64,000 bases of DNA, taken from NCBI GenBank assembly GCA_039707655.1, contig CM077671.1:370699220-370763219 (forward strand). Reading direction: 5' to 3'. Position 1 is the first letter of the stretch, and each line of letters begins with the position of its first letter. The notes under the pieces are model-generated. The model was given only the letters and a program-made list of their open reading frames with translations, searched no databases and had not been told where the DNA came from. Shown here one piece after another: positions 32,219-45,428 of this stretch. This DNA comes from Elymus sibiricus (Eukaryota > Streptophyta > Magnoliopsida > Poales > Poaceae). The position numbers and the translations under genes are program-made.

Positions 32219-33738
32219 GCTATTATATTATCATTCTAGGATACTTTTTAAGCATTTACTTGTTGATTTATATTATGTTTGAGCACTAACCTATTAACCC
32301 AGTGCCCAATGCCAGTTGTTGATTTCTTCTTGTTTTTGGACTTTCAGGAATACTGTACCAAACGAAGTCTAAATACCCCGAAACTTTTTGATGATTTTTT
32401 GTAGACAAAGATAAGACCTGGAAGCTTCATAGGGAGACCGGAGGCCACACGGGGTGGCGCCAAGAAAACAGGGCGCGCCCAGGGGGTGTTCGCCCTGATC
32501 ACTTGGGGCCACCTCCCATGGCCTCTGGCCCTAATCTCTTCGCTATAAATTCACATATATTGGGAAAACCCTAGGGAGCCTCCCAAAACACTGTTTCCAC
32601 CGCCGCAAGTTTCTGTTCTGCCGTGTGCCCATCTGGAGCCCTGTTCCCACTGCCCTGTCGGAGGGAGGATCGACCACGGAAGGCCTCTACATCAATCTTG
32701 CTGCTCCCATCGGGATGTGTGAGTAGTTCACCACAGACCTACGGTTCCATAGTTAGTACCTAGATGGCTATCTCTCTCTCTAGGTTCTTCAATGCAAAGA
32801 TCACCGTGATTCCCGCTGTGATCTATCCTATGAATCATCTTTGCGGTGTGTTTGTTGGGATCCGATGAATTGTGGGTTTATGTTCAGATCATTCATGAAT
32901 AATATTTGAGCCTAAACTGAATTCTTATATGCATGATTGTTATAGCTTCGTAATGCTCTGCGATCTATCGGTTTGGTTTGGCCAACTAGATTGATTTATC
33001 TTGAATGGGAGTGGTGCGTTGTAGTGGGTTCAATCTTGCGGTGTTCAATCCCAGTGACAAAAAGGGACATGACACGTATTGTATTGCTGCCATTAAAGGT
33101 AAAACAATGGGGTTCATTCATATTAATTGGATTTACTTTGTCTACATCATGTCATCATCCTCCAAGCATTACTTTGTTTTACTTAATACTCTAGATGCAT
33201 GTTGGATAGCGGTCGATGGGTGGAGTAATAGTAGTAGATGTAGGCAGGAGTCAATCTACTTGCTTATGGACATGATGCATATATACATGATCATTGTTGT
33301 GAATAAATATAACGTAACTATGCGCTTTTCTATCAACTGCCCAACAATAATTTGTCTACCCGCCATATGATTTCTTTGAGAGAGAAGCCTCTAGCTAAAA
33401 CTATGGCCCTGGGTCTCTTCACAAATATTATTACAAAAACTCCTAAAATATTTCTGCCATTATTTACTTTCTTTTTATTTTCAATTTATATCTATCATTT
33501 TATCTATCTATCACTACTTATCGCTTGCAAGTAACGAGTTCCAAGGGGATTGACAACCCTCTTGCCCGTGTTGGGTGCAAGTGTGTGCTCTTTTGTGTGC
33601 AGGCATGGAAGACGGTAATTTGCATGGTTCTCCTATTGGTTCGATAACCTTGGTTCTCATTGAGGGAAATACTTATCTCTACTATGCTGCATCTCCCCTC
33701 CTCTTCAGGGAAAAACCCAACACGGCTAACAAGTAGCA
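32219..33738 (+). repeat. E 5' LTR (first 42 bases missing)
   Basis: Begins GCTATTATATTATCATTC, equal to 37335 onward in the 3' LTR, and ends GCTAACAAGTAGCA. GC-rich palindrome at about 32469-32500, GCTATAAATTCAC downstream. Confidence 0.85.
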
Positions 33739-33913
33739 GGAAGAATTTCTGGCGTCGTTGCTGGGGAACATCAGCAAATTCCTATCAAGTACCTTCTCAC
33801 AAATTATAATTCACCTGTTATACTTTTTATTTGCTGTTATATTTTGCTTGCTATATAAATAAAAAATACAAAAATATTTATCTTAGCTAGTTTACTTGCC
33901 TTGCTCGTTACAA

Positions 33914-34478
33914 TGTCTCGACCACCTGTTAATGTTTCCCCGGATTTTGAAGTATTATATTGTAAACAAAAATAGGGGAAAATCTGAAAGATGCATGGTA
34001 TCGTACAATAGAGTCTAATCGTAATGCTACTATGAATAATGATATGAAAATCCTCCTTCGTTACTTTTATATAGGTCTAGGGATGTCTAATAGACACGTT
34101 CTAGACTTTGCTGCAAAAGGAAATTTTATCGAGTTGGACTCCAGCGCTGCGTATGAAATAGTAGAAAGAATGGTAGGAACTCCCCCATTGCCTCAGATAT
34201 CTTCTTTTACACATGAGTGGATGCAAATATTAGAGAAGTTAGGCAATTTGCAGAAAAATATTAGTGTGATACAAAAAGTTAACGAACCTATCAAAACATT
34301 AGGCACTAGCCTTCATCGCATGAACTCTTTCCTTACCACCGCTAATAAAAAGCTTGAGTCCTTGGAGAAACTAATGACAAAACTTTCAGAGGCTAAGGTT
34401 AAAAGGAAAGAACCACTGGTGTTCGAAAAGGGCCCCGCTAATGTAGCCAAAGTGGACGATAACAAGGACAACACTTGA
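33914..34478 (+). pseudogene. E gag-like ORF, frameshifted
   Basis: Starts ATG at 33914 (MSRPPVNVSPDFEV), meets a stop after about 20 codons, and continues in another frame with ENLKDAWYRTIESN and then the open stretch 34032-34478 (KILLRYFYIGLGMSNRHVLD, later helical LEKLGNLQKNISVIQK). Homologous to the B ORF at 44999. It looks like a shortened Athila-type gag without nucleocapsid zinc knuckle. Confidence 0.6.
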
Positions 34479-34486
34479 TACTATGC

Positions 34487-35535
34487 ATTATGCCTAGCTA
34501 GGGAGAACAAAACGATAGCGCTTGTTGGGAGGCCACCCAATAGTTATCTTTAAATTTTTGTTTGTACTTACTGTCTTGGTGTGATAACATTACTATTGCT
34601 ACTGTAATGCTTGTGTTTATACATTTATATTAGTCTTTGTGCCAATTAAAGCCTTTGGGATTAACTTGGATGATAGTAGAAATGATATGGTGCAAAGACA
34701 GAAACTTTTGCATCCAGTGCATAATTTCTCTGATTTTACTGGAACATCTTTTTGATCTGAATGTTTTACACAATATTGGTATACATTCCCCAGGTTTACC
34801 TAAATTTTCAGAATTTTTGGAGTTACAGAAGTATGGTGTTTGTGAAGATCATTACAGACTGTTCTGTTTTAGACAAATTCTGTTTTTTGCTTGCATAGTT
34901 TGTTTGTTTTGATGATGCTATGGATTGTATCGGGGGGTATAAGCCATGGATAAGTTATAATACAGTACCTTATGCGAAAATAAAATGTGAATCAATTTAT
35001 ACTAGTACCTAAACTTTTTGATTTACCTATCATAGTAACAGAGCTCACGAGTTTTCTGTTGAGTTTTGTGTGCTGAAGTTTTCAAGTTTTGGGTGCGATC
35101 AAGATGGATGAAGGAATAAGGAGCGGCAAGAGCCTAAGCTTGGGGATGCCCAAGTAACCCCAAGGTAAAATTCTAGGAAGACTCAAGCTGCTAAGCTTGG
35201 GGATGCCCCGGAAGGCATCCCCTCTTTCGTCTCAGTCCATCGGTATGTCACTTGGAGCTATATTTTTAATCATCACATGATATGTGTTTTGCTTGGAGGG
35301 TCGTGTGTTATAGTTTGATTTTTTCTAGTTTTCCACAATCATTGTTTGCTGGAAACACCTACTTGAGAGATACACATGTTCACCATGATTTGTTAGAATA
35401 CTCTATGTGCTTCACTTATATCTTTTGAGCTAAGCAGTTGCTCTAGTACTTCACTTATATCTTTTAGAGCACAGTGGCATATAGATTTTATAGAAATAAC
35501 TAAATTCTTGTGCTTCACTTAAATTTGTTTGAGAG
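34487..35535 (+). other. E post-gag cassette with hairpins
   Basis: Same parts in the same order as in H: TGCCTAGCTAGGG and TAGCGCTTGTTGGGAGGC (34487-34545), GGGGGGTATAAGCCATGG (about 34935), GGGGATGCCCCGGAAGGCAT fold (about 35202-35224), then TTCACTTA hairpins at about 35401-35430 and 35440-35470 (arms GCTCTA/TAGAGC), plus a third degenerate one near 35505-35535. Confidence 0.7.
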
Positions 35536-35545
35536 TCTAATAAAT

Positions 35546-37292
35546 AGTGATGGTAATTTGCATGGGTTATAAGACTAGTTCAAAAATAATAGGTATTCAA
35601 GGAGTGCATAATCAAAACCTTCGTGTAGCACATAAAAGAGAAATTGTGGGTTAATGATATTGATGTGGTAATATGAAAGGGCGTGAGTCCATGGTTGTTG
35701 GTTAGTAGAAATATGGATAGTTAAAGGGTGTTAATTTGTTGTTCATCTAAATATTGGTTATGGCATGGTGGTGATGTGTGAGCATTCTTATTCCTCGTTG
35801 AAATCCTAGTGTTGTTTATGTCGGGGGCACGCGATAGTTAACTCCTACCAACCTCCTCCCTAGGGACATGCGAGTAGTAGTTTGCTTCGGGAGAGCTAAT
35901 AAAGCTTTGCAATAAGTATATGAGTTCTTTATGACTAATGTGAATCCATTGATTTACGCACACTCACCTTTCCATATATGCTAGCCTCTTCGGTACCGTG
36001 CATTGCCCGTTCTCACCTCGAGGATCGGTGCAGCTTTCGCTGGTGCATCCAAACCCCGCGACATGATACGCTCCGTCGCACATAAGCCTCCTTATATCTT
36101 CCTAAAACAGCCACCATACCTACCTATCATGGCATTTCCATAGCCATTCTGAGATATATTTCCATGCAACTTCCATCGTTACATTATATGACTTGTGTGT
36201 TCATCATCATATTGCTTTGCATGATCATATAGCTGACATAGTATTTGTGGTAAAGCCATCATTCATCATCGGTTACATGTTACACTAGATCATTACACAT
36301 CCTAGTACACTGCCAGAGGCATTCATATAGAGTCATATTATTTAGTAGTTCTTCATATCGAGTTGTAGGTAAATAAAAATGTAATGATCATCATTATTAG
36401 AGCACTGTCTTAGTGAGGAAAGGATGATGGAGAAAAATATTCCCCCACAAGTCGAGATGAGACTCCGAACGAAAAAAAAGAAAGAAAAAGGAAAGAAAAA
36501 AAGAAAAAGGAAAAGGAAAAAAGAGAAAAGAGAGAGAGAGAAAGAAAAAAAAAGATATAAATGAGAGATAAAGAGAGAAGGGATAGTGCTACTACCTCTT
36601 TTTCCACACTTGTGCTTAGAGAAAGCACCATGTTTTTCATATAGAGAGTCTCATGTTTTTCAATTTCATATGCTAGTGGGAATTTTTCATTATAGAACTT
36701 GGCGTGTATATTCCGATGACGGGCTTCCTCAAATGCCCGAGGTCTTCATGAGCAAGCAAGTTGGATGCACACCCAGTTAGCTTCAGTTGAGCTTTCATAC
36801 ACTTATAGCTCTAGTGCATCCGTTGCATGGCAATCCCTACTCCTCGCATTGATATCGATTGATGGGCATCTCCATAGCCCGTTGATCCACCTATTTGATG
36901 CGAGACTTTCTTCTCCACGTTTACTCCTTTGAAATAAACCACCATATTCTTTTCCACATATATGCTATGTCCATGGTTCACGCTCATGTATTGAGTGAGG
37001 TATAAAATGTTGAAGCGCATTAAGAAGTAAGATCCAATTGCCTGGTACTTGACTTTTGTATTTATGTGGTGAAGACGGAGCCATGCCATGCTAATATGAT
37101 AAAATAAATGGGGAGTAAACATTCTTTAAGGATCGTATATTTTGAAAGTTAATGATTGTGTTACTTATGTTATGGATATTACTATGTTGATGTTTATTAG
37201 TTCATCGTTTCTCAATTATCATACCTAAAAAGAGATTACATGTTGGGTGTGTGTACGTACTCGAGGACGAGCAGGAATTAAGCTTGCGGATG
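35546..37292 (+). other. E 3' non-coding region, shared with B
   Basis: Aligns with about 56270-58032 of B: GTTAACTCCTACC, GCTAGCCTCTTCGGTACCGT, TCACCTCGAGGATCGGTGC, GAGCAAGCAAGTTGGATGCA. It contains an A/G-rich run (36466-36560) and ends in CGAGGACGAGCAGGAATTAA, the polypurine region before the LTR. No conserved ORF was found. Confidence 0.65.
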
Positions 37293-38834
37293 TGGATACA
37301 TCTCCACCGTATCTATAATTTTTTATTGTTCCATGCTATTATATTATCATTCTAGGATACTTTTTAAGCATTTACTTATTGATTTATTTATTTTTGAGCA
37401 CTAACCTATTAACCCAGTGCTCAGTGCTAGTTGTTGTTTTCTGCTTGTTTTTGGCCTTTCAAGAATACTGTACCGAACGAAGTCCAAATACCCCAAAACC
37501 TTTTGATGATTTTTTTTGGAAAAAAAATAAGACCTCGAAGCTTCGGAGGGAGACCGGAGGCCACGCAGGGTGGCGCCAAGCCAACAGGGCGCGCCCAAGG
37601 GGGGTGGTTGCGCCCTGATGGCTTGGGGCCACCTCCCACGGCCTCTGGTCCTGATCTCTTCGCTATAAATTCACATATATTGGGAAAACCCTAGGGAGCC
37701 TCCCGAAACACTTTTTCCGCCACCGCAAGTCTCTGTTTCGCCGTGTGCCCATCTAGATCCATGTTTCCGTGCCCTGCCGGAGGAGGGATCGATCACGGAC
37801 GGCTTCTACATCAACCTTGTTGCTCACATGGTGATGTGTGAGTAGTTCACCACAGACCTACGGGTCCGTAGTTAGTACCTAGATGGCTATCTCTCTCTCT
37901 AAGTTCTTCAATGCAAAGATCACCGCGATTCCCGCGGTGATCTATTCTATGTAATCATCTTTGCGGTGTGTTTGTTGGGATCCGATGAATTGTGGGTTTA
38001 TGTTCAGATTATTGAATAATAATATTTGAGTCTTTACTGAATTCTTATAGGCATGAATGTTATAGCTTCGTAATGTTCTCCGATCAATCGGTTTGGTTTG
38101 GCCAACTAGATTGATTTATCTTTAGTGGGAGTGGTGCGTTGTAGTGGGTTTAATCTTGCGGTGCTCAATCCGAGTGATAGAAAGGGACATGACACGAATT
38201 GTATTGCCGACATTAAGGGTAAAACAATGGGTTTCATTCATATTACTTGGATTTACTTTGTCTTCATCATGTCATCATCCTCCAAGCATTACTCTGTTTT
38301 ACTTAATACTCTAGATGCATGCTGGATAGCAGTCGATGGGTGGAGTAATAGTAGTAGATACAGGCAGGAGTCGGCCTACTTGCTTATGGACGTGATGCCT
38401 ATATACATGATCGTTGCCATGAATAAATATTACATAACTATGCACTTTTCTATCAATTGCTCAATAGTAATTTGTCTACGCACCACATGCTTTCTTCGAG
38501 AGAGAAGCCTCTAGCGAAAACTATGGCCCCGGGTCTCTTCACAAATATTATTACAAAAACTCCTAAATATTTCTGCTATTATTTACTTTCTTTTTATTTG
38601 CAATTTATATTTACCAATTTATCTATCTATCACTACTTATCTCTTGCAAGTAACGAGTTCAAGGGGATTGAAAACCCTCTTGCCCGCATTGGGTGCAAGT
38701 TTGTGCTCTTTTGTGTGTAGGCGCTGAAGACGGGAATTTGTGTGGTTTTCCTATTGGTTCGATAACCTTGGTTCTCATTGTGCTGCATCTCCCCTCCTCT
38801 TCGGGGAAAAACCCAAAGCAGTTTACATGTAGCA
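37293..38834 (+). repeat. E 3' LTR
   Basis: Starts TGGATACATCTCCACCG (a G replaces the A of TGATAC) and ends GTTTACATGTAGCA. GC-rich palindrome at about 37582-37621. Confidence 0.87.
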
Positions 38835-39084
38835 CTTCCACCTCTTTTATCCACCCCTTGGACGCCTGCGATGTGGCAGGCGGGGGTGAACGGACCACCT
38901 CGGCTCCCTCCCCTAGCATAGAAGGTAACATTGGGATAGGCGGCCGAAGCGTCTCATTGCCCTCGGGCACCGAAGATGCTGCCTTCCCCAGCTTTGTTCC
39001 TTCTGTAGAAGAAGGAACCTTCACCATCGGGTCCTCATCGGCCGAGGAATACACCTCGGCCATGGGTGCGCTGATGCTATCCCC

Positions 39085-39633
39085 TGATACGTCTCCAATG
39101 TATCTATAATTTTTGATTATTCCATGCTGATATATTATCATTGTAGGATACTTTTTGGGTCATTATTTCACAATTTATAATATTTTTGAGCACTAACCTA
39201 TTGACCCAGTGCCCAGTGCCAGTTGCTGTTTTCTGCATGTTTTTTGCTTTTCAAGTTTACTGTACCAAACGAAGTCCAATTGCCACGAAACTTTCTGATG
39301 ATTTTTTCTGGACTATATGAAGACCTAGAAGCTTTGGAAGGAAGCCAGGAGGCACACGAGGGCCCCACCACACATCAGGACCCTGATATGTGGTGGCCCC
39401 CTCGGGCACCTCCCGATGTCCCTCTTCGGCCTATAAATTCTCTAATATCGTGAAAACCCTTTTTCCGTCGCCGTAAGTCTCTGTTCCGTCGCGATGCCAT
39501 CTGGAGCTCTGTTACGGCACCCTGCCGGAGGGGGGATCGATCATGGAGGGCCTCTTCATCAACCTTGATGCCCTCATGATGATGTGTGAGTAGTTCACCA
39601 TAGACCTACGGGTCGATAGCTAGTACCTAGATG

Positions 39634-39673
<40 letters not shown>

Positions 39674-40648
39674 GATCTTCAATACAATGGTCATCGCATA
39701 ATCCCTTTGATCTATCCGATGTAATCCTATTGTGTGGTGTGTTTGTTGGGATCCAATGAATTGTGGGTTTATGTTCAGATTATTCATGAAAAGTATTCGA
39801 GATGCCTCTGAATGATATTATCTCTTAAGTGCATGATCATTATAGCTTCGTAATGCTCTCCGATCTATTGATATGCTTTGGCCAAGTAGATTGATATTTC
39901 ATCGGTGGGAGTGGCGCGTTGTGGTAGGTTCAACCTGGCGAGTTTCTATATCCCAGTGACAAAGTAGGGGACACGATGCGTCTTTGTGTTGTTGCTACTA
40001 AGGATAAAACGATGTCGTTCGTTCATATTGTTTGAGTTTACTTTGTCTACATCATGTCATCGTTCTCCAAGCATTACTCTATTTTACTTAATAATCTAGA
40101 TGCATGCTGGATAGCGGTCGATGAGTGGAGTAATAGTAATAGGTGCAGGCAGGAGTTGGCCTATTTGCTTATGGACGTGATGCTTATATACACATGATCA
40201 TTGTCGTGAATAAATATTGCATAACTATGCGCTTTTCTATCAATTGCCCAACAGTAATTTGTTTACCCACCGTATGTTGCCTACATGAGAGATGTCGCTA
40301 GGGAACACTATGGCCCCCGGGTCTATTCACTTATATATTCGCAAACACTATATTTACCTTGCTGCCTTTATTTACTTTTTATTTATTTTGCAATATATAT
40401 TTATCAACAATGATCTACACAATTCATTTGCTTGCAAATAACGAGATCAAGGGGATTGTCAACCCTCTTATCCACGTTGGGTGCAAGTTGTTTGTTAATT
40501 TGTGTGCAGCCGCTTAAGATGGTTGAGGATTGATATTCCTATTGGTTCGATAAACCTTGGTTTCATAACTGAGGGAAATACTTATCCGCTTTGTGCTGCA
40601 ATTACCCGTTCCTCTTCACAGATAACCCAACGTAGATCACAAGTATCA
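39085..40648 (+). mobile_element. Gypsy solo LTR K (B type)
   Basis: Starts TGATACGTCTCCAATG and ends GATCACAAGTATCA, 1,564 bases. TCCCC lies on both sides (39080-39084, 40649-40653). No internal region. Upstream of the TATA box it has a compact palindrome (GGCCCCACCACACATCAGG against CCTGATATGTGGTGGCCCC, 39361-39400) that lacks the GGGCGCGCC core seen in B. A (CT)n run lies at about 39640-39670. Confidence 0.93.
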
Positions 40649-41499
40649 TCCCCCATGGTCAGCACGGGCGGAGTTGGTGAGGTCGCCTCCCCTGGCCCCT
40701 CATGGGTAGGAGGGGAGAGGCGATGCCCCTCAGACGAACTGCCAGGAAGGAGCCTGCTTGATCCCTCGTCATTGGGGACCGCCCCTTGGGTCCTGTTTAA
40801 AGAAAAGGGGATGAATCATAACATAGGAAGCAAAAGGCGCCGTAGTATAAAACATAAGATAAGAGCCAGTGACGTACCTCCTCGGCAGCGGCTTGCTCCT
40901 GCCAGCCTCAGATTGCCCACTCTCTGAGTACGAGAGGGCAATTTGGGTCTTGGTCAGGGTCTTGCGGGATGCAACGTCGGATGCCTTCACAAGACGCTTC
41001 CCACCGCCGCGGTCTCTACCCCCGAGACATCCTCGAACGGCGCTCTCTTCCTCGAAGGAGACGAGTTGTCCTTGCTCTACTCCTCCTCCTCTTCGCCTCC
41101 TCCTTTTGAGGAGACGGACTCGAGGTCCTTGGACTTGGAATCTGAGGGATCCTCAATCCAAAGACTTCCCATCTTTTTTCTTTTCCTCCCTAGCTCTTTT
41201 CTGGCCTTGGTTGGGCTCTTTGGGGGTGCCGCGGCCATAAGTGCTTGGAGCTCAGGGGAGATGATGCCTTCAGGCGAGGGCACGGAGATGTTGATTCTTG
41301 CCACCCGAGCCAACCATTTCTGCTTATAAAAGAGAATGTTTTAGCTATAAAGCACAACTCTGAATTAATGGGAGCTACAACACTAATGGTTACCTCCTTT
41401 GGAGTGTCTGACTGCGAGTAGCTGCTATATGGCCCATTTACGGGGAACTTGTTCAACTTCGGCTTGAAGGGAGATGTCAACATGTCATCCATGTCTGTG

Positions 41500-42259
41500 C
41501 GGAAGAAGTGGCCGATCGTCTAGGGGTTTTCGGGCTTGTAGAGCCACATCGGGCTAGCCCGAAGTTGAAGCGGCAGGATGCCATGGTGCTGCATCATATC
41601 AATCACATCAAACATCTTGGTGTTGTTCTTGAGGTTGTGGATCTTCTTCTGGAGGATGGTGACCTCCTCCGGGTTGCCCCACTCCAAGCTCTTCGGCTGC
41701 CAGGAGTTCCGCTTCCCCGGAGGCAACTCGTAAAGGGTGGGAGCATGACCTGGTTCTTGGCATGGGGCTCGGTGATATAGAACCAGTCCAGCTACCACAT
41801 CTTCGTTGTTTCAATAAAGGTCCCCTCCAGCCACTCTGCTTTCTGGAGTTTACTGATAATTGAACCACCGCATTCGGCGAAGTCACCGCCGCCACTCTTC
41901 GGCTTGACAAAAAATGGCTTCAGCCATAAGCCGAAGTGTAGCGGTACCCTTAGAAAGTCCTCACACACCATAACGAAGGCAGTGAGGTGGAGGATGGAAT
42001 TTGGGGCGAGATTGTAGAAATCAAGCCCATTGAAGAACAACACCCCACGCACGAAGGGGTATAGGGGAATCCCAGACCTCTAACGAGGTGGGAGACGAAG
42101 ACGAAACGCTCCTCGGCTTGGGGTGGGGATGCGCTGGTTGGGCTCCGGAACCCAGTAGACCACGTCATCGGGGATATACTGCACCACCGAGAGCTCACTG
42201 ATGGTGGCATTGTCAACCTTCGAGGGAACCCATTGCCCTTTCAGATCTGTGTCAGCCAT
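41500..42259 (-). pseudogene. D gag-like protein, several frameshifts
   Basis: Starts ATG at 42259 (MADTDLKGQWVPSKVDNATI), then needs shifts to follow HLVRGLGFPYTP and RGVLFFNGLDFYNLAPNSIL, LRVPLHFGLWLKPFFVKPKS. A TAG interrupts after TFIETTKMW, followed by LDWFYITEPHAKNQV. This fits the grass Gypsy gag family often labelled 'putative gypsy type transposon'. It is inactive. Confidence 0.65.
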
Positions 42260-43226
42260 TGCGATGGAAAGCTTTGAGCTTGGACGAAGGATTTGAGGGC
42301 GCTCAGACCACAACATATGAGTTTTTGGTGCTGGAGTGGGAGGAGAGCGTGGGGAAAAGGATTAACCAGCCCCAAGCCTTTATAGGATGGTAAAAGGTGA
42401 AGAGTCCCCTTAACTATGCCGAAACAATCGCCACATTTCGGCTAGATCGAGTCGTTGTGGACGCGTGGGGTAAAACAATCGATTGATGGTATCCCTAAAA
42501 TGTGGAGCACGATCTTTGTTGTGATACGACAATCCAAGAGTCGCCTCGAACTGCGGTTCGAGGAAGTAGTGACCAATATGCATGATGCCATAAATATGAT
42601 GTTTCAGACAAAGTTGTCAGTTCTCTTGGATACATCTATGCTCCTAGTCCTCGGGGCTTAATAAAACACTTCGAGACAAGGCGTAGATCTTGTGCGGTTG
42701 CTTGGGGCTAAGCAGTTGAACTTGCCTACCAAACCGAAGACTATCGATTCGAGGACATTTATCCGAACATCTCTTGCTTCGAAGACAAGTTCGGGGGCTA
42801 CTGAGGGAGTCCTGTACTAGGGGGTCAAAGCCGAGCTGGTCTAGTCCATGGGCCGGACTGGAGGCCCACCCAGGAGTAAGGACTTTGGAGGCCCTAGGAC
42901 GGGGCATGAGCACATCAGACTCTACCCAAGACTTGGCGTGTACTCCAAGGAGGGATGATTCGTTTGGCATGTAATCTGTAGATGGTAACCAACATTCATG
43001 TAACCTCACCCCTAGGGTTTAGACCACAAACATACGATCCCGAGGTAGATCAACTATGTACTTGCTACACCAATAATACAACTAGAGCAGGACGTAAGGT
43101 TTGACCTCCATAGAGAGGGCCTGAACCCAGGCAAAACACTATGTGTTCCTTGTCTCATATTACCCATCGATCCGATCTCACAGCTCAGGCCCCCCTACCC
43201 GAGGTATGTCGGTTTTGACACCGACA

Positions 43227-43271
43227 ATAGCTAATTTCTCATTAAGAAAACTATCATCAATAGGCAGTGGG
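43227..43271 (-). pseudogene. Short piece of element C pol between D and B
   Basis: The minus strand reads PIDDSFLNEKLAI, which directly continues the pol sequence that breaks at 59607 (NVLDDP). It shows that B inserted into C, and that D inserted into C 45 bases away. Confidence 0.7.
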
Positions 43272-44821
43272 TGATACGTCTTCAACGTATCTATAATTTT
43301 TGATTGTTCCATGCTGATATAATATCATTCTAGGATACTTTTTGGGTCATTATTTACCAATTTATAATATTTTTGAGAACTAACCTATTGACCCAGTGCC
43401 CAGTGCCGGTTGTTGTTTTCTGCGTGTTTTTCCCTTTGCAGGTTTACTATACCAAACGAAGTCCAATTGCCACAAAACTTTTTGATGATTTTTCTAGACT
43501 ATATGAAGACCTAGAAGCTTCGGAAGGAAGCCGGAAGGCACACGAGGGCCCCACTACACATCAGGGCGCGCCCTGGGGGGCCGGGCCCTGATATGTGGTG
43601 GCCCACTCGGGCACCTCCCGACGTTCCTCTTTGGCCTATAAATTCTCTAATATCCTGAAAACCCTGAAGGCAGTCCCGAAACCCTTTTTCCGCCGCTGCA
43701 AGTCTCTGTTCCATCGCGAGGCCATCTGGAGCTCCGTTCTGGCACCCTGCCGGAGGGGGGATCGATCACGGAGGGCCTCTTCATCAACCTTGCTGCCCTC
43801 ATGATGATGTGTGAGTAGTTCACCACAGACCTACGGGTCCATAGCTAGTACCTAGATGGCAATCTCTCTCTCTTATGATCTTCAATACAATGGTCATCGC
43901 ATCTTCGCTTTGATCTATCCAATGTAATCCTATTGTGAGGTGTGTTTGTTGGGATCCGATGAATTGTGGGTTTATGTTCAGATTATTCATGAAAAGTATT
44001 TGAGATGCCTCTAAATTATATTATCTCTTAAGTGCATGAACATTATAGCTTTGTAATCCTCTCCGATCTATTGATATGCTTTGGCCAAGTATATTGATAT
44101 TTCATCGATGGGAGTGAGGCGTTGTGGTAGGTTTAACCTGGCGAGTCTCTATATCCCAGTGACAAAGTAGGGGACAAGATGCGTCTTTGTGTTGTTGCTA
44201 CTAAGGATAAAATGATGGGGTTCATTCATATTGTTTGAGTTTACTTTCTCTATATCATGTCATCGTTCTCCAAGCATTACTCTGTTTTACTTAATACTCT
44301 AGATGCATAATAGTAATAGGTGCAGGCAGGAGTCGACCTATTTTCTTATGGACATGATGTCTATATATACATGATCATTGCCGCGAACAATGCATAACTA
44401 TCCGCTTTTCGATTAGTTGCCCAACAGTAATTTGTTTACCCACTGTATGCTGCCTACATGAGAGAAGTCGCTAGGGAACACTATGCCCCCCGGGTCTATT
44501 CACTTATATATTCGCAAACGCTATATTTACCTTGCTGCCTTTATTTACTTTTTATTTATTTTGCAATTTATATTTATCAACAATTATCTACACAATTCAT
44601 TTGCTTGCAAATGACGAGATCAAGGGGATTGACAACCCTCTTACCCGCGTTGGGTGCAAGTTGTTTGTTCATTAGTGTGCAGCTGCTGAAGACGGTTGAG
44701 GATTGATATTCCTATTGGTTTGATAAACCTTTGTTTCATAACTGAGGGAAATACTTATCCGCTTTGTGCTGCAATTACCCGTTCCTCTTCACGGAAAACC
44801 CAAAGCAGATCACAAGTATCA
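43272..44821 (+). repeat. B 5' LTR
   Basis: Starts TGATACGTCTTCAACG and ends CACAAGTATCA. GC-rich palindrome at about 43561-43592, then GGCCTATAAATTCTC. Confidence 0.92.
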
Positions 44822-45428
44822 GGAAGGATTTATGGCGTCGTTGCCGGGGAATATCATCATCAACTACCCAGTAACTTCACACAAATTTTCATTCACTTGT
44901 TCTTATTTTTATTTTCTGTTATATTTAGCTTGTCTCATAAAAATAAAAAATACAAAAATATTTACCTTTCCTTGTTACTAGTTTCCTTGTTTGAAGTCAT
45001 GGCTAGTTCCTCTCCGGATATGCCTCGACCACCCTACTTGGGAGAGGGTTCCCCAATCTTAGATTTTAAGCAAGTAGGTGAGGAATCACTTAAAGAGGCA
45101 TGAATAGATTATTAGAAATTCAAGCTAGAGCTAATCCTAAGAGCCACATTAAATTGCTCCTTAGAAGTTTTTATGTTGGTTTATCCCTTTCTCATAGACG
45201 TGTCCTAGATTCTATGTTCGGGAAAGTTTTTCTTTGGAAAAATGCTTTTGCCACCTATGATAAGATGAAAAATATATTTGGGGAGCCTAAAATAGAAACC
45301 ATCGAACCTGCTATACTAGTATGGCACCGTCAAACTGAGCTAATGAAAAAGGCTAGAACTAGTACGGAGTCCAATTTTAGAGGGGTGTTCAATTCTATCT
45401 CTAAAATTCATGGAAACGTCATGTTACA

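Larger units (their letters stand above)
32219..38834 (+). mobile_element. Non-autonomous Gypsy element E, 5'-truncated
   Basis: LTRs at 32219-33738 and 37293-38834. The left LTR lacks its first 42 bases and abuts LTR fragment I, so the 5' target duplication is lost. After the left LTR comes CTGGCGTCGTTGCTGGGGA, a typical primer-binding region. The internal part has a degraded gag-like ORF and the hairpin cassette but no pol. It lies in element D, which resumes at 38835. Confidence 0.82.
38835..43226 (-). mobile_element. Gypsy element D, reversed and truncated
   Basis: The minus-strand LTR begins TGTCGGTGTCAAAACCGACA at 43226, inserted into pol of element C. Gag-like coding sequence follows at lower coordinates. 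The element is interrupted by solo LTR K and cut off at 38835 by E, so its other LTR is absent. Acidic, Ser/Pro-rich coding-like sequence on both sides of K (AEVYSSADEDPMVKVPSS at about 39066) belongs to it. The LTR inner border was not determined. Confidence 0.65.

Noticed and set aside
38125..38514. ORFs such as MGVVRCSGFNLAVLN, repeated in several LTRs
   Set aside because: Present in each B/E-type LTR (for example 33005-33370) and not conserved as coding sequence; LTR R/U5 sequence.
40502..41329. Plus-strand ORFs at 40.5-41.3 kb
   Set aside because: Antisense to the degraded gag-like region of reversed element D or in LTR K; no plus-strand motif.
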